From positions 52,584,925-52,648,924 of the forward strand of contig CM045768.1 in the NCBI GenBank assembly GCA_025200525.1: a stretch of 64,000 nucleotides of DNA, in the 5' to 3' direction. Position numbers and translations under genes: made by a program. Below are positions 22,546 through 34,643 of the stretch, piece by piece. The notes under the pieces are model-generated. The model worked only from the letters and a program-made list of their open reading frames with translations. It was not told where the DNA came from and ran no database searches. Source of the DNA: Camellia lanceoleosa (lineage: Eukaryota; Streptophyta; Magnoliopsida; Ericales; Theaceae). Each line of letters begins with the position of its first letter. Positions within the stretch are counted from its first letter, which is position 1.

Positions 22546-24219
22546 GCCCCGGGGTCGTAAATTTCGCACAAGAATTTATTTGCCTGAAATAGAATAAGCT
22601 AACAAATAATATTGAGTTCAAATTATTATTCAAGCATTACTGAAATAGAAGCGACATCAACAATAATAATAATCAACTTATGTTATAATAATTTTACTCC
22701 TCCGAGCAAGTTCATGAAAATGCAAACAACATTCAACATCAGTGATTTAACTTGTACAAGATTATCAACTCTGATTTTTGCTCTACAAAGTGCGTAACGA
22801 CAAGCTCACAGGTTCGACTGTCAAAGGTTCATTTCTTTTGAATCAAAGCAAATAACTAACAGAGTATGGCAACGTTTTATCATTCCCAAATCAAATAAAA
22901 CAGTGATGTGAGTACTTCCAATAGCAACAATAAATCAGTGGAGATATGCAATATTGCAAAATTCCAAATATGTATTTCACAAATCCAAGTTCATGAGCAT
23001 AAAAGTCCATCAAAACAAAAAGGGAAAGTAGGTTTGAACAAAGGTAACCCACAGATCTGAAAGAGCAAGATCAGATTTAAAGCAACAAATGAGTAAGAAA
23101 GGAATCGAGAGTAGTGCAAGTCGGAGATAGTGCGAGCCGGGGCTGGAAGTAGTGGCAAGGCTGACGTGTGAGACGAACACACCCAAGGTCGGCGCGAGCA
23201 GCGTGCGCAGGCAACTGGGCAGACCAAACCAATGCCGCGTTGGGTAGGCGGCGTGGTCGGCACTAGTCGGCCGCGACTAGAAGCAGTGGTGAGGCTGCAG
23301 GTGACGAACGAAAAATGCACAGGACGCGCGAGTTGGCTAGTCGCACGCTCAAGGCAGATCCATGTCTGGTTCTCACGTGGAATGAGTAGATCTGCAGATA
23401 ACATTTTGACAAGAAACAACAGTGGCTCATGACGGTGTGTACTCCCAACTGAAGTGTAAGAAAAAGAAAAGTGAGTTAGCAATGGTATTGGTGGTCATTG
23501 TCGGTTTCAAAAACAAATGAATAAAAAAAGAAAAAGAAATGACAGGAGTCTGGTTTGGTGATTGCAGAAGCAATGAAAAGCCCTGGTTCGCTGCTTGGGA
23601 AAATGTTCAAGTTTGGGCCTATGCTGAGCAGAGAAGATGATTTTAAATAAATAAATAAGAGGCTTTTTCAAAGCATTGGAGGTGGACATTTCAGAACAAA
23701 AAAGTGATAAGGACAAGGTCATCATCTTTTGCTTGGTGGTCCCTAGATATTAAAGAAATGTATATACATATATATAGGACCTTTGAAGGTTCGTTTTTGG
23801 CAGAATAAAAAGAAGCAAAGCAAAAAGTCAAGCTTAGACTTTTATTTATTTCCAAGGAATATAAAGATAATAAAAAAAAAAAATAGGTTTGATTATTTCT
23901 TGGCGAGAAGAATTTAATTTTTAAATCATTCTTGGTGGAACATTAAAGAAGTCATGTTTTAATTCTTTTTCTTGAAAAAAATAAAATAAAAATTAAAGGC
24001 ACAAAAGTGTGTTTACCAAACATAGCATAATGATAAAAGATTCCTTCTTATTATTACTAGTTGGTAATCTTATTCATAAATTATGACGAGTCATCAATCT
24101 TATCCAAAAGTCACATGAGGGCAAAATATTCTCGAAGGTGTAATGCAAAGCATAGCCGAAGAAGTGAAAATATGCATGTCCAAGAAATTCAAAATTTCCT
24201 ACACATGGAGAAGGCAAAA
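22546..24219. other. Element C non-coding tail before the 3' LTR
   Basis: Mixed AT-rich DNA with a GC-richer island around 23110-23350. No conserved protein domain was found on either strand. A weak purine tract (GGAGAAGGCAAAA) directly precedes the 3' LTR at 24220. Confidence 0.6.
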
Positions 24220-25418
24220 TGTAAGAAGGGTTAACTTGAGTCCACTAATTAATTGAGCCTAATTGAAGCCCAATCGGAAAGTCTAAAAATTGGTAAGCTT
24301 AGATAAATTATTGTCAAATGGGCCAAGTGAATTCTATTGAACGAGCCCATAGCAAAGTCAACAAATTGGGCCAAAGAAGACTCACCAAGCAGATATCTCT
24401 AAAGAAAGTCCGACAAGTCCATCTAAGGAGGCCCAGATCATACAGGCGTTCCAGAAGGTTAACCGTTGCTTTCAGAAGAGATGAAACCCTCGGAGGAGAT
24501 CCATTCTCTGAGGTATTGGCTTAGTCTTGAAAGGGTTTAGAACCACGAACCTAAAGACTTATTTGAGCTCGGACTAGAAAGGGTTTGGATCTACGAACCT
24601 AGAGATTCGAAGCGTTTGGCATCAAACGGATTCGAACACAATCTAAAAGCCGCTCCATTAATGAGTCCCAGAAAACTTGCGGGCTTGGAGCTTTCCGGGA
24701 TTTACGCACCAAAACCACGGACATAATGAAGTCCGAACAAAGGACCCGATCCTGAGGACAGTAAGTGGAGATAAATTCACTTTTCGGTTAAACTAGCATA
24801 TACTCGAGTCGAGGTGGCACGATCTAGGGGGTTCTTGAGACTCGGCAATATTTACAGTAGGGCGTTCTCTTGAATTACCCCTGACCCTTCTGCCGCAGGA
24901 CGTCCTCTTGGACTATCCTTAACCCTTTGGGATGATTGGGGATCATTGGTTAAGTATGGCTAAAAAAAAGGGTTTGCCGAGAGGTTGATCTCTTCTTCGG
25001 GGTTTTCCTCATCTTCGGAGAGGTCACCTCCTCAGATAAGGTAGTTAGAGGAAATATTCCCCATATGCCTTGCACATGGGCTCCATCCTATATCATGAGG
25101 TGCCTATAAATAGCATACACTCATAGCTTTATAAAGGATGGATTTTGGAGAGACAGCCCTTAGGAAAGAACTAATTTCCCTTCTCCATTATATATCTTGA
25201 GAGTGAAAATAGGAGATTCTGGAAGAACCTTTCAATTATTCTTTCTCTAATTACTTTGTCTTCTTCTTCACCCAATCTCTTATCTCCATAATCTTTTTGC
25301 TATTGTGTTCCTAGTTGTGACTGTTGAAAAATCTAAGCCTCTTATCATTTTTAGAGAATTCGAGTTTTCTTCAACGATCTTTGAATTTTTCGACAATGTT
25401 CTTGAACCCTTTCATACA
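24220..25418 (+). repeat. Element C 3' LTR
   Basis: Second copy of 18267-19466, with its own TATA box (CTATAAATAG near 25105) and a CA end at 25417-25418, followed by the ATCCT duplication. Differences from the 5' copy are mainly C/T and G/A. Confidence 0.95.
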
Positions 25419-25423
25419 ATCCT

Positions 25424-25650
25424 TATCCAGTCCATCCAACCAACCATTAAATTCACTAAAAATAGTATTTTTCAAACATCTAATCTCATAAGAAAATAAA
25501 TAGAGGATGTACATCCAATCCAACTAAGTAGTCCGGAAGATTTATAGTCCTAGAATTCAAGTCCAATGAATTCTAATCCCTCCTATCCAATTTGTCCACT
25601 CAAATACACCCTTACAATTTAAATCAACTATGATCGTTATTGAAATAATC
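25424..25650. other. Intergenic spacer between element C and a MITE
   Basis: AT-rich, with no gene-like or repeat structure that I can support. Confidence 0.6.
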
Positions 25651-25658
25651 ATAGGTGG

Positions 25659-25910
25659 TGTTTGGGAGCTTGGTTCCCAAAATTTTTTCTCATTTTTTTC
25701 ACTAAAAGACAAAAGTTTTGCAAAATCAAAAAAAACACATCCAAACAAAATATCACATCCAACTCCATAATTATTTTACTTTTTCTCTCACAAACATCAC
25801 ATCCAACCACAAAAAAACCCAACTATCTTCCCAAACACTAAAATTGTTTTATCCAATAATATCCTACAACTAAAAAAACCTATATAAAAACTCACTTCCC
25901 AAACACCCAC
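25659..25910. mobile_element. MITE, hAT-like (252 bp)
   Basis: Left end TGTTTGGGAGCTTGG and right end (reverse complement) GTGGGTGTTTGGGAAG share the core GTGTTTGGGA. Flanking copies of ATAGGTGG at 25651-25658 and 25911-25918 are a perfect 8-bp duplication, the length made by hAT transposases. The body is AT-rich and has no coding potential. Confidence 0.78.
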
Positions 25911-25918
25911 ATAGGTGG

Positions 25919-26512
25919 CTTATCTGCTAAGGCTATGGTGTACAAGGTTAAAAACAAATTTCACTTTCAATTGTTATTACTTATCAATTTTGATCACGTT
26001 AATTATTTTATTTAATCAACTGAGTCGATGAACGGGGTGAAAATAGTAAGTGAATTTTGTTTTTCGCAAAATAACAATGCAGTGAAACGAAAACAAAAAG
26101 AGAACTAGACATAATTATAATTGCACGATGGAAAAAAAATTATTGATAAATATTCCAATTTACTAATTGATAATTAAATTCAACTTTTATTTTAGGTCGG
26201 TTAATAGGAAACTACAAAAGAAGTGAGTGTCATTTCATTAAAACAAAGGGTTTATTTGCAAAAACACTAAAAGGTAGGGAGGACGATATAATTCACCCTT
26301 GTATTTTTATTTTATAGGAAAAATTAAATTTGAACGACAAAAATATATATTTTCATAAAAATATAATTCTCTTATATGTATGTATGGTGTAAATTTATTT
26401 TTATATTCAGTACGACTCTTCCAATATATTAGAGTTACACACAAAAAAATAAAAAATAAAAAAAATTATCATTTATAATGTAATAATTATTTTGTGATTT
26501 TCTCGTGCAACA
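25919..26512. other. Intergenic AT-rich region
   Basis: No coding or repeat feature recognised. Confidence 0.6.
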
Positions 26513-26665
26513 ATGCTAGAGACCTCTAAAAACACACCTCTAAACACACCTCTAATGAGGTGGAAAAGGAAGAAAAAAAAAAAATCAAGACACATGATTG
26601 ATTGTGGCAGTGGTGAGACTCACTGCCACATCATTAATGTACCTCTAATTAGAGGTCCCAAACAT
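26513..26665. mobile_element. Short TIR element (MITE-like, about 153 bp)
   Basis: The left end ATGCTAGAGACCTCTAA pairs imperfectly with the reverse complement of the right end, ATGTTTGGGACCTCTAA. An internal GTGGCAGTGGTGAG/CTCACTGCCAC hairpin is present. No clear target duplication. Confidence 0.5.
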
Positions 26666-26754
26666 CTTTCTTTTCTCGTGTATTTGCAATTTTTCCAGTG
26701 AAAAGAGTACGAATATATCCGAAACCAGGCAACAAAGGGAAGGAGCGTGCAGAT

Positions 26755-27065
26755 ATCGACACGTGTCCACACGAATAAAACGGATGCAAACCTATTTATA
26801 TTCCACTCTTTATTCCCCTTTTCTGGTCCGCCTCTCTCTCCATCTCCCAATCTCTCCCCTCCGCCGTTCTCGCTCTCCCCCATCTCTTTCTCTCTCTAGC
26901 TCTCTCACTCTCTCCACCACCTCCCAAACTCCAGAACCTTCTCGACTCTTCGTCTCTCTCTCCGAAACACATCTCAATTACCAGTCTCTCGAGGATCTGT
27001 ATCGTTCGTTTGAGATTGGTGGTGTTTTGTATTTCTTATTCTGAACGTAGACAGGGCTTCGGGAG
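26755..27065 (+). promoter_or_regulatory. TFIIA large-subunit gene promoter and 5' leader
   Basis: A G-box CACGTG sits at 26760-26765 and a TATA-like CTATTTATA at 26792-26800. A strongly CT-rich leader follows (26810-26960), usual for plant housekeeping genes. The start codon is at 27066. The functional role of the G-box is inferred. Confidence 0.65.
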
Positions 27066-30000
27066 ATGACGAGTTCGACGACGAGCACTGTCTACGTCAA
27101 CGTCATCGAAGATGTAATCAACAAGGTTCGAGAAGAATTCCTCAACAACGGCTGTCTCGGCGAGAGTGTTCTCACCGAGCTCCAAGGAGTAATTTTTTCG
27201 ATCCCCTTCACAATTGCTTCTAGGGTTTATTAGCGTGTTTAATTTTGTTATTTTCTTGTATCGAGATTGATGAATCGTTAGTTTTGATCTGATAGTCTTT
27301 TGGGTCTTTTGATTTATTGGTCTGCGGATCTGAAATTGAAATTGTTGATCTTTTTGGGAATTGATAGATATGGGAATTGAAAATGATGCAAGCGGGTGCT
27401 ATATTGGGTCCGATTGAGAGGTCCTCGGCGACAAAGTCGACGACGCCGGGGGCCTCCGTTACACCTGTTCATGATCTTAATGTACCGTATGAGGGGAATG
27501 AGGAGTATGAAACTCCCACAGCTGAATTACTGTTTCCACCAGTAAGTTTCACCTTTTGTTGTTCTATTCATGAAATTAAGTAATTTATGTGTTGTACAAT
27601 TCAATGTTTACATTTCTGATATGGGTTTTTCGTGTAGACTCCCATTCAAACTCCTTTATCGGGAACGGCGCAAACTCCTCTACCGGGAATGGTTCAAACA
27701 CCTCTACCCGGAACTGCCCAAACTCCTCTACCTGGATCTGCGGACAGCTCGATGTATAACATTCCTACGGGTGGCACTCCCATCACTCCTAGTGACTATA
27801 CTTCTGTAAATGATACTGGGGGTGTCACTGACTTGAAAGCTGGGAGGCCCAGCCAATACATGGTAAACACTGTAGCAGTTTTAGTAGTGCAGGGTTTTGA
27901 TTCACTAATGTGTTTCTATTGAGTTGAGATGTCCGTATTTTGTTTGTCTCTGAAATTTAATTCTCATGTGAATGATTTTTATCTGATTTGTGGCATAAAT
28001 TTGGTGTATAAATTGTAATTTTGGGCCTGGTTATTGGAGTCAATTATACTTTCTTGCATTGTACAGCCACCACCATCTGCTTGGATGAATCAACGGCCCC
28101 CTTTGAGCGTTGATGTTAATGTTGGTAGGTATTTTGGTAAAATGTGCATCTTTGAGTATCCCAACATTTGTGCTTTAAATGTTTTCATCTTGTTGTAGCT
28201 TATGTGGAAGGGCGGGAAGAGCTGGACAGGGGAGCACCTCATCAACCCACGATGCAGGTGATTATTATCTGTAGTTGGCATTGGGGTTTGCACATCTCCT
28301 TTTCATTTTTTGGGGGCCCTTTTCACAAATCTTCAATTTTATTTTTAACCCAAAAACTAGAAACAAGTATGTTGTAATTTGTTTTTGTCTCTTTACTTTG
28401 TGGAAACATTTGGATTGCTACAAATTCAGCAATCACACCCCTAAAATGCCCCGCCCCATGACCAAAATAAAATAAGGCAAAAATGGGTGTCATCATAAAA
28501 TTGTGTAGTTAACAGGATTGACAAGGCTTAAATCCCCAAACCATGTGAGGAAGAAAGAGGCTATGAAGATGGTTACCACAAACAGTTAGTCCCTACGTAC
28601 TGCACAACCCCTGAAAGATGAGAGGAACACAAAAAATTATGAAAATTTGAGAGCAAAAAGAGGGTGTTGTAGATGATAATATAGTTTGTACCTCAAAACA
28701 TATTCTCTTGGTTGGATAATCCCCAAATATAAAGCACAACCCTTGGTGTTGGAAGGTCGTCAAGACGATACAGTTGACAATGGAAATTTATGCACCAAAG
28801 GTTCAAAATGTCACATTAAAGTTTGTAATCAATCACGTAAGGCAAGGAAGTAATTGAGAGAGATGTAATCTGATTCATAGATTATTGAGGGCAGGACCAC
28901 AGGAGGAGTTCTGGCAGATGTTGATCTACGGAAGATTACCCAATCTGCGAATGTGACATGTAAGTTTCCATTCACAACAGGCAAGGTAATAATGGAGGAA
29001 GATGAAATCTGATTCATAGAATACAGAGGGCAGCACTCCCTTGTGTTTTCTTATTCAGTAATGCCGAAGCTGAGGTCATGATCGAGTTGAGACAGGAATG
29101 GCTGAGATGAATTGCAATGAAAACAGTACAAAAAGAATAGAGGTTGTGAGGTGGTTATTAGTCTTAGAGTTTGTGACTATCAAGCAAAAGAAATTTGTGG
29201 ATCCTCTCTCTCTTTTTTTTTAGCTAACTGATTTTACTCCACTGTGTTGTAACATGTAAATAATACTATTTGACATTTTCATTGCTTGATGAAAGTTGGC
29301 ATACCCGATTTTGATATTTTAACTGATTTTCTCTTTGTTTCACAACGTTTATGTTCAAACTGATTTGGTGCATACTGAATTCCTGAAAATTTGATTTTTG
29401 GTTTCTAAAAAAAAATGGAAAAAGAAAGCAGGTAAACAATATTATGAACATGTTTTTCCTGCACTTCCTTTGTTTTGTTCTTTTATTTTCTTGTTGAAGC
29501 TGGAAATGATACGTAGTGAGTGGGTGTCACTGTTATTACATATGCTCTCATCTTGAACTGATTATTTAGTGTTATTAATGTATTTCATTATCGGTCTTAA
29601 TGTTGGAGAAAAATATAGGATTTCTTCATGATGTCTTCTGGAAAGCGGAAACGTGAGGATTTTGCCTCACAATATCAGAATGGTGGATTCATACCACAGC
29701 AGGATGGAGCTGGAGATGCTATGTCTGATGATTTTCAGGTGGTGCTTCTTTGCTTCCACATGTATATTTTAATTGATGCCTTGTTTTAGTTCATCACTTT
29801 GATGTTTGCATGTATGATACTAGAGAGAATGCTTTTCCATGAGTCTATGAGACAGCAGAATATACGGGAACTAGATATTGTTCTCGTAGACAAAAAGGGT
29901 TCTCGAATCCACAAGAAAAATAGAACCTTGAATCCACAAGGAAGAGGAAATTCTGAATATTATTGAATAGAAGTTATCTTTGCCATGAGGATTACATAGC

Positions 30001-31976
30001 TATTTATTATAATATAGTCAAATTAAGAAACCATAAACTAATCTAATTCTTAGAAAATAAGAAACCTAAGAAATTAGGAAAATAAAATAAATTAAGAAAC
30101 CTAATTCTAAAATGTTTATACTAAATTACAAGAATCCTAATCAAATGATATATCAAAAATATTAAAACTAAAAATATAAAAATTCTTAAAATCTTGTTCT
30201 TCATCAGTCTAAAACTTTTCTTTTCAAAACTAAGTTACTGACTGCTAACCATTAAGTCAGTAAGCCTCTTGCCCATTCTGAAACATATTGTGAATGGCTC
30301 TTTTTGATGCCTCATCATAATTTAACCCGTGGTTTACTTAAAGACTAATTTTAGAGATTTGAGTGAACTTTATGCAAAAAGGTCAAACATACCCCTCAAT
30401 CAAGCGTAATAGTCTCTCCAACAAAGAGAAAATAAGGATAAATCAAACCACAGCCTGAGTATCTATGCATAAATTATTTATATAGCAAATTTATACTCAA
30501 CAGAGGATAATCAAACCTCAAACTTTAGTAGTAGGCTGATCAGTCATTACAAGCAATAAGGTATGCAACCAAACAAGGACACTTCCGAACACTAAGGCTA
30601 GGGCAATTGCTTTGTTGTTCTTTCATTCTTAGTGGGCTGAATGACTATGAAACGTAGTAATCAATTAGAGCATATTGCTGCAGTTCTCTTTTAGCTTCTT
30701 TTTTATTTGTTCAAGCATGCTCATATGTGGGAAATGGGAATAATTTGAGTTCTCTCCCACTGTTTTCACACGCAAACAAATATAATTTAGTGACTTCCAA
30801 AATGATTCTTGATTCCCTTTTATAACACAATCTGCGATTTGGAATATATCTATTTATAGGCTATAGTATTAGTGTGTTGCTTCTTGGTCCATCTTTGGCT
30901 GAAGGATCCTTTTGTGCTGGCATCACTTGTGATTTTTAGCTTTATATTCATTTTGTATCATGTGTTCTATGTACATTTATGAAGTTTTTAAAATCATCTT
31001 TTGGTTATCTCAGGTAAGTCATACCAAAGGCAATATTGTCACTGCTGCGAACAGAGATGTGATCACACAAGGAGTGGGGTTGTCCTCGAGGATTCCTCAA
31101 TTGGATGGACCAATTCCTGATCCTTATGATGATGTGCTTTCTACGCCCAATGTGAGCTGCTGCTTCTATCCTTTTCAGGCATATATGGATGAAATGTGAT
31201 AATTTGCATGTGAATTTTCCTGTACACGTGCCTTCGATAAGAATCTGAATTATGATATGATCATTTCCCTCCTACATGGGATACATAAAATGAAAAAACA
31301 TGACTAACTCCGCAGCTGTTCCTTTTTTAAACTGATTTGCTTTCTTAATGTATTGTAGATATACAATTATCAAGGAGGAGTTGTCAATGAAGACTACAAT
31401 ATAGTGAACACACCAGCACCAAATGGTAGGTATACTTACAATATATTTTGGACTAGATAAGTTCAACCTGTTATAGTTGAATTTGTAGCTAATTATTATC
31501 TGCATCTTTTAGATCAAGCAGGTACTCCTGCTGTTGTCACTCAGAATGATATTGGAGAAGATGATGATGATGAGCCCTTGAATGAAAATGACGATGATGA
31601 TGATTTGGATGACGTGGACCAGGGAGAAGAGCTAAACACACATCATTTAGTTTTGGCTCAGTTTGATAAGGTATGTTGTCATTCTTCAAGTACAGGTAGT
31701 GGTTGTTCTTTTTTGTCCTGATTGACAATAGCCTCATGCATTTGTGTGGGTAGGTTACGCGGACCAAGAGCAAGTGGAAATGTACTCTAAAGGATGGCAT
31801 TATGCACATAAACAATAAAGACATTCTCTTTAATAAGGTGTGTTTGGAACCGACCTTAACCTCTTTTTATGTGACAAGTGATTGGGTTATCTTCTTTCAT
31901 GCCCTTGTTAACTTAAAAAGTTCCTGTTACTTCGCTGCTTTTTATTTTTCAGGCAACTGGAGATTTTGATTTCTGA
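27066..31976 (+). CDS. TFIIA-L: Transcription initiation factor IIA large subunit (TFIIA alpha/beta precursor), 11 exons
   Basis: Join 27066..27188, 27368..27541, 27638..27862, 28067..28124, 28199..28257, 29619..29738, 31014..31151, 31359..31425, 31513..31670, 31754..31837, 31953..31976; about 409 residues. All junctions have GT/AG and keep frame. The N-terminus STVYVNVIEDVINKVREEF is the conserved four-helix-bundle part. A Pro/Thr-rich linker has four QTPLPG-type repeats (exon 3), then SSGKRKRED (exon 6), an Asp/Glu tract (exon 9), and the C-terminal beta-barrel segment SKWKCTLKDGIMHINNKDIL ending GDFDF. TFIIA binds TBP at the core promoter with RNA polymerase II in the nucleus; the precursor is normally cleaved into alpha and beta. 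Introns 5 and 6 are over 1.2 kb. No break is seen. Confidence 0.95.
28258..29618. other. Large intron 5 of the TFIIA gene
   Basis: 1.36 kb with no exon-like reading on either strand. The middle part (28430-29190) is less T-rich than a normal plant intron and may be an old insertion, but I see no terminal repeats. Confidence 0.5.
29860..30215. repeat. AT-rich insert in TFIIA intron 6, probable transposon remnant
   Basis: Begins with two near copies of 'GAATCCACAAG' separated by about 30 bp and continues with 'AAGAAACCTAA'-type repeats to 'CTTGTTCTTCATCAG'. This composition is unlike the rest of the intron (29739-31013). The transposon class cannot be assigned; no terminal repeats or duplication were found. 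Confidence 0.4.
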
Positions 31977-33288
31977 TTTTGTTAGAGAAATCTTAGCCAA
32001 CAAAATTGGCAGTTGCTGTCTGAGAGCAAATCTGTGGATGTCACACACAGGGCATTGCCTAAATTTTCTTTTAATTATTATTACTTAAGTGAGCTTGCAG
32101 GAAGAGAATGAGATGCTTGGTGCTTTTGGGAGGGAATCAGTGGTTGGCCAGTTGTACATAAAGGGACGACAGCCTTTTCTGCACTAAATGGATGGCTGCT
32201 GGAGTTTTTTTGTTTTTGTTTTGAAACTCTCTGATGGAATGTGTAATTCCATTTCTGTATACTTGGGATATTTTTGGTAATGAATTGCAATTGTTTGTTT
32301 TCATTCCTTGTTCAAATTTGTGGGGTTCAGTGACTAAATATTCCTTTTGTCTTGGTTTGAGCAACTTGTAGCAGTTGGTCTTAGGAGTTTCATTTTCGAG
32401 CTTAGGATTCTTCGTTTTATTAATCCAAGAAAAAAGTTTTGTTTATTATTATTTCTTTTTAATTAAAAAAAAAAAAAGTAAACTAGAAGGCTTTACGGAT
32501 TGTAAAAATGATATTAGAGCTAGCAAGAAATATAATACCCCATTGGAGCCATCAGCGGTTTATGTGTTTATGTAACAATCATGTTTGTTGAATCGGTTAC
32601 TCCATCTTTGATGGGTTTTGGTTCTATTGGATTGCTTTTTAGGCGTCTTATAGAAACATATTTTAGGTTCATTTGGAAGCAAACACCCATTCTTTATCAA
32701 AGCAAATAAGTTACATTTGCAGTCATACTTTTTCCCTTCAATCTAGTTTGGAGAAGGGAGACGAAAATTTTACAAATTAAAATGTGTCGCGAATCTAATG
32801 ATAGGAAAAATAAAATTATTTTCTAATTTGTATGTTGATTCGGTGCAAGAAAATGTGAGTCCCACATTTAACAATTTTCATGAAGGAAATATTTTCCAGT
32901 TGAATCATTTTCTGTATTATGGAGAAGTTATCGTTTATAATTTTTTTAATAAATTGAATGATTTACAGAAACTTAAATCATTTATGTTCCTTTTCCTTTC
33001 TTTTTACCATTTATTTTGTACAATATTCTTGACAACAAATATTGAAGCTGCAATTGAAGGCAACAAGAGGAATGGAGGAGATGGGGAGGGAAAAAAGATT
33101 GGATCTCACAGTTCTAAGATAAACTAAAAACTACGGGAAGTACATAGAAGATTTTCATAGAATGACGCCGACATTCTATCCTATAAAATTCTGTGCGGAA
33201 TACCAACCAACAAAACTTATTCCATCACAAACACAATTGAGGAAACGCGAGATGCATCATCAAAGAGCGCGCTGCAGGGACAAGCCTC
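31977..33288. other. 3' region of TFIIA and intergenic DNA
   Basis: The first 350 bp are probably 3' UTR of TFIIA. The rest is AT-rich, with a poly-A run at 32465-32476. A reading frame at 32798-33127 lacks codon structure and conserved motifs and I do not call it. Confidence 0.6.
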
Positions 33289-33678
33289 TCACTGCACACG
33301 GTTGACAAGCACGCATTGGGACTGAAAGAAAGTAAACAGCGATGAAGCGTCTGGCAATGCCTCCACAGCTGGATGTTGCCAACCATTGAAGGATTGCTGA
33401 GGTACCGTAAATGTCAGATTGTTGTTGGTGTTGCTTTCTTTCTCATTATTGCTTTCCATGAATAGTTTCTCTTCTCCCTCCTCCTCCTGCATTGTCAGGG
33501 GAGAGAGAATGAGAGGCGATAACAACGGAATAGCATTAGACTCATTGGAAGATGGATAATTATTGCTCGCATTGGTGGTGATCTGATCAAGCCGAAGAGC
33601 TGGTGGTGCGCATTTCTGCAGCCTGGTTAGGGTTTTGTCTCTTGCATTTGATTTGGCTTCTCTGTTCTCGCTCTCCAT
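33289..33678 (-). CDS. Small protein of unknown function (129 aa)
   Basis: A single open frame on the minus strand starts MESENREAKSNARDKTLTRL and continues QKCAPPALRLDQITTNA, IPLLSPLILSP and VPQQSFNGWQHPAVEALPD. I chose the Met at 33678 because the nine residues before it look like leader sequence. The motif layout (short basic start, APPALRLDQI, LLSPLxxSP) looks like a constrained small plant protein, but I cannot name a family with certainty. No signal peptide or membrane segment. A TATA-like TCTATATC lies about 150 bp upstream (minus, near 33825). The upstream leader has a 19-base poly-T on the minus strand (33716-33734). Confidence 0.62.
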   Translation of the reverse strand: MESENREAKSNARDKTLTRLQKCAPPALRLDQITTNASNNYPSSNESNAIPLLSPLILSPLTMQEEEGEEKLFMESNNEKESNTNNNLTFTVPQQSFNGWQHPAVEALPDASSLFTFFQSQCVLVNRVQ

Positions 33679-33734
33679 TATTGAATGAAGGATCAAGTTG
33701 ATCAACTTTTATCCCAAAAAAAAAAAAAAAAACC

Positions 33735-34431
33735 CAAGAAATTAACAAGAATGCGATCCTCTGTGCAGGCTCTCTGTCTTTATCTTAATAGAATAGTGGC
33801 CACCAATCTTCTTGTTGAGGGAGATATAGAGACAGAGAGGAGAGGATAAGATGGGGGTGATAAATTTGGACTTTGTCTTGGGGAGCGGAAAATAAGGGGG
33901 GTCAGTTACAAGGGGGGTGAAAGGTCGGAAAATTAAAAATGGAAAATTTATCTTTTTGAATGTCAGTTGCAATACATAACGGATATTTGCTAAATATTCT
34001 ACTTTTTTCCAATTGGTCCAACTTCATACATCATCTTATGTACCTTTCCGCTCTCCATATGCACCTCTAATTATGATTTTTGTAATGTTTAGTTATGACG
34101 AGTTATGTTTTTAGTCCTGATTCATTGTCATATTAGTTATGTTATTATTTTAATTTTGATCAATGATTTTTTTTTTTTTTTTGTTATACCTTATATTATT
34201 TGATTATTACTTAATTTTTTTTATAGTTATAACTCTTACGGTATTGGGTTATACTACTTATAATAATTAAAGTCATAAATGACATAAGTTACATATATTA
34301 CAGTGCTACTATTTTCATAACGTTACTCTTATCATTTATTATATACCATATATTATGTAATAAATGTGAAACATCTCTTATGAGTTCTTATTATTACTTA
34401 TTCAAAAGAATAATGTTATATATATTAATTA
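33735..34431. other. Promoter side and AT-rich intergenic region
   Basis: Contains the probable promoter of the minus-strand gene (TATA-like near 33825), then very AT-rich DNA. No other feature supported. Confidence 0.5.
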
Positions 34432-34643
34432 GGTCTCGTTTGGCAATAAGCCGGTTTAGTCAAAAAGTTACTTAAAAAGCCAGAAAGTTATACCAAAAAG
34501 TCAAATATTCTCTTTTCTTCCTACTTTTTGCACATCTTTTCGTAAAAAGTCAAAAAGTCATCCCAAACATATTAGTTTTTTTAGCTCATATTTTAGTCAA
34601 ATAGCCAAAAAGTTACTAAATTAGCATGTTCCCAAATGAGGCC
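34432..34643. mobile_element. MITE with GGYCTCRTTTGG terminal inverted repeats (212 bp)
   Basis: The left end GGTCTCGTTTGGCAATAAGC and the reverse complement of the right end, GGCCTCATTTGGGAACATGC, form a 20-bp imperfect terminal inverted repeat. The interior has repeated 'GTCAAAAAGT' words. Flanks (ATTAATTA / TTAATGTA) do not give a clean duplication. The end type is typical of hAT-related MITEs. Confidence 0.7.

Larger units (their letters stand above)
18267..25418 (+). mobile_element. Element C: complete gag-only LTR retrotransposon (TR-GAG-like)
   Basis: LTRs at 18267-19466 (1200 bp) and 24220-25418 (1199 bp), both TG...CA, flanked by ATCCT on each side. A primer site TTTGGCGACT lies at 19467-19476, followed by a decayed gag with a zinc-knuckle-like end, a tandem array and a non-coding tract. 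No protease, reverse transcriptase or integrase motif is seen in the 4.75-kb interior. The structure is complete, so the lack of pol looks ancestral rather than due to truncation. The LTRs differ mostly by transitions, suggesting an old, methylated insertion. Confidence 0.94.

Noticed and set aside
22991..23482. Minus-strand 163-codon frame inside element C
   Set aside because: Low-complexity composition, no conserved motif, embedded in the non-coding tail of the retroelement.
32798..33127. 109-codon plus-strand frame after TFIIA
   Set aside because: AT-rich, no conserved motif, no splice context or promoter; left uncalled.
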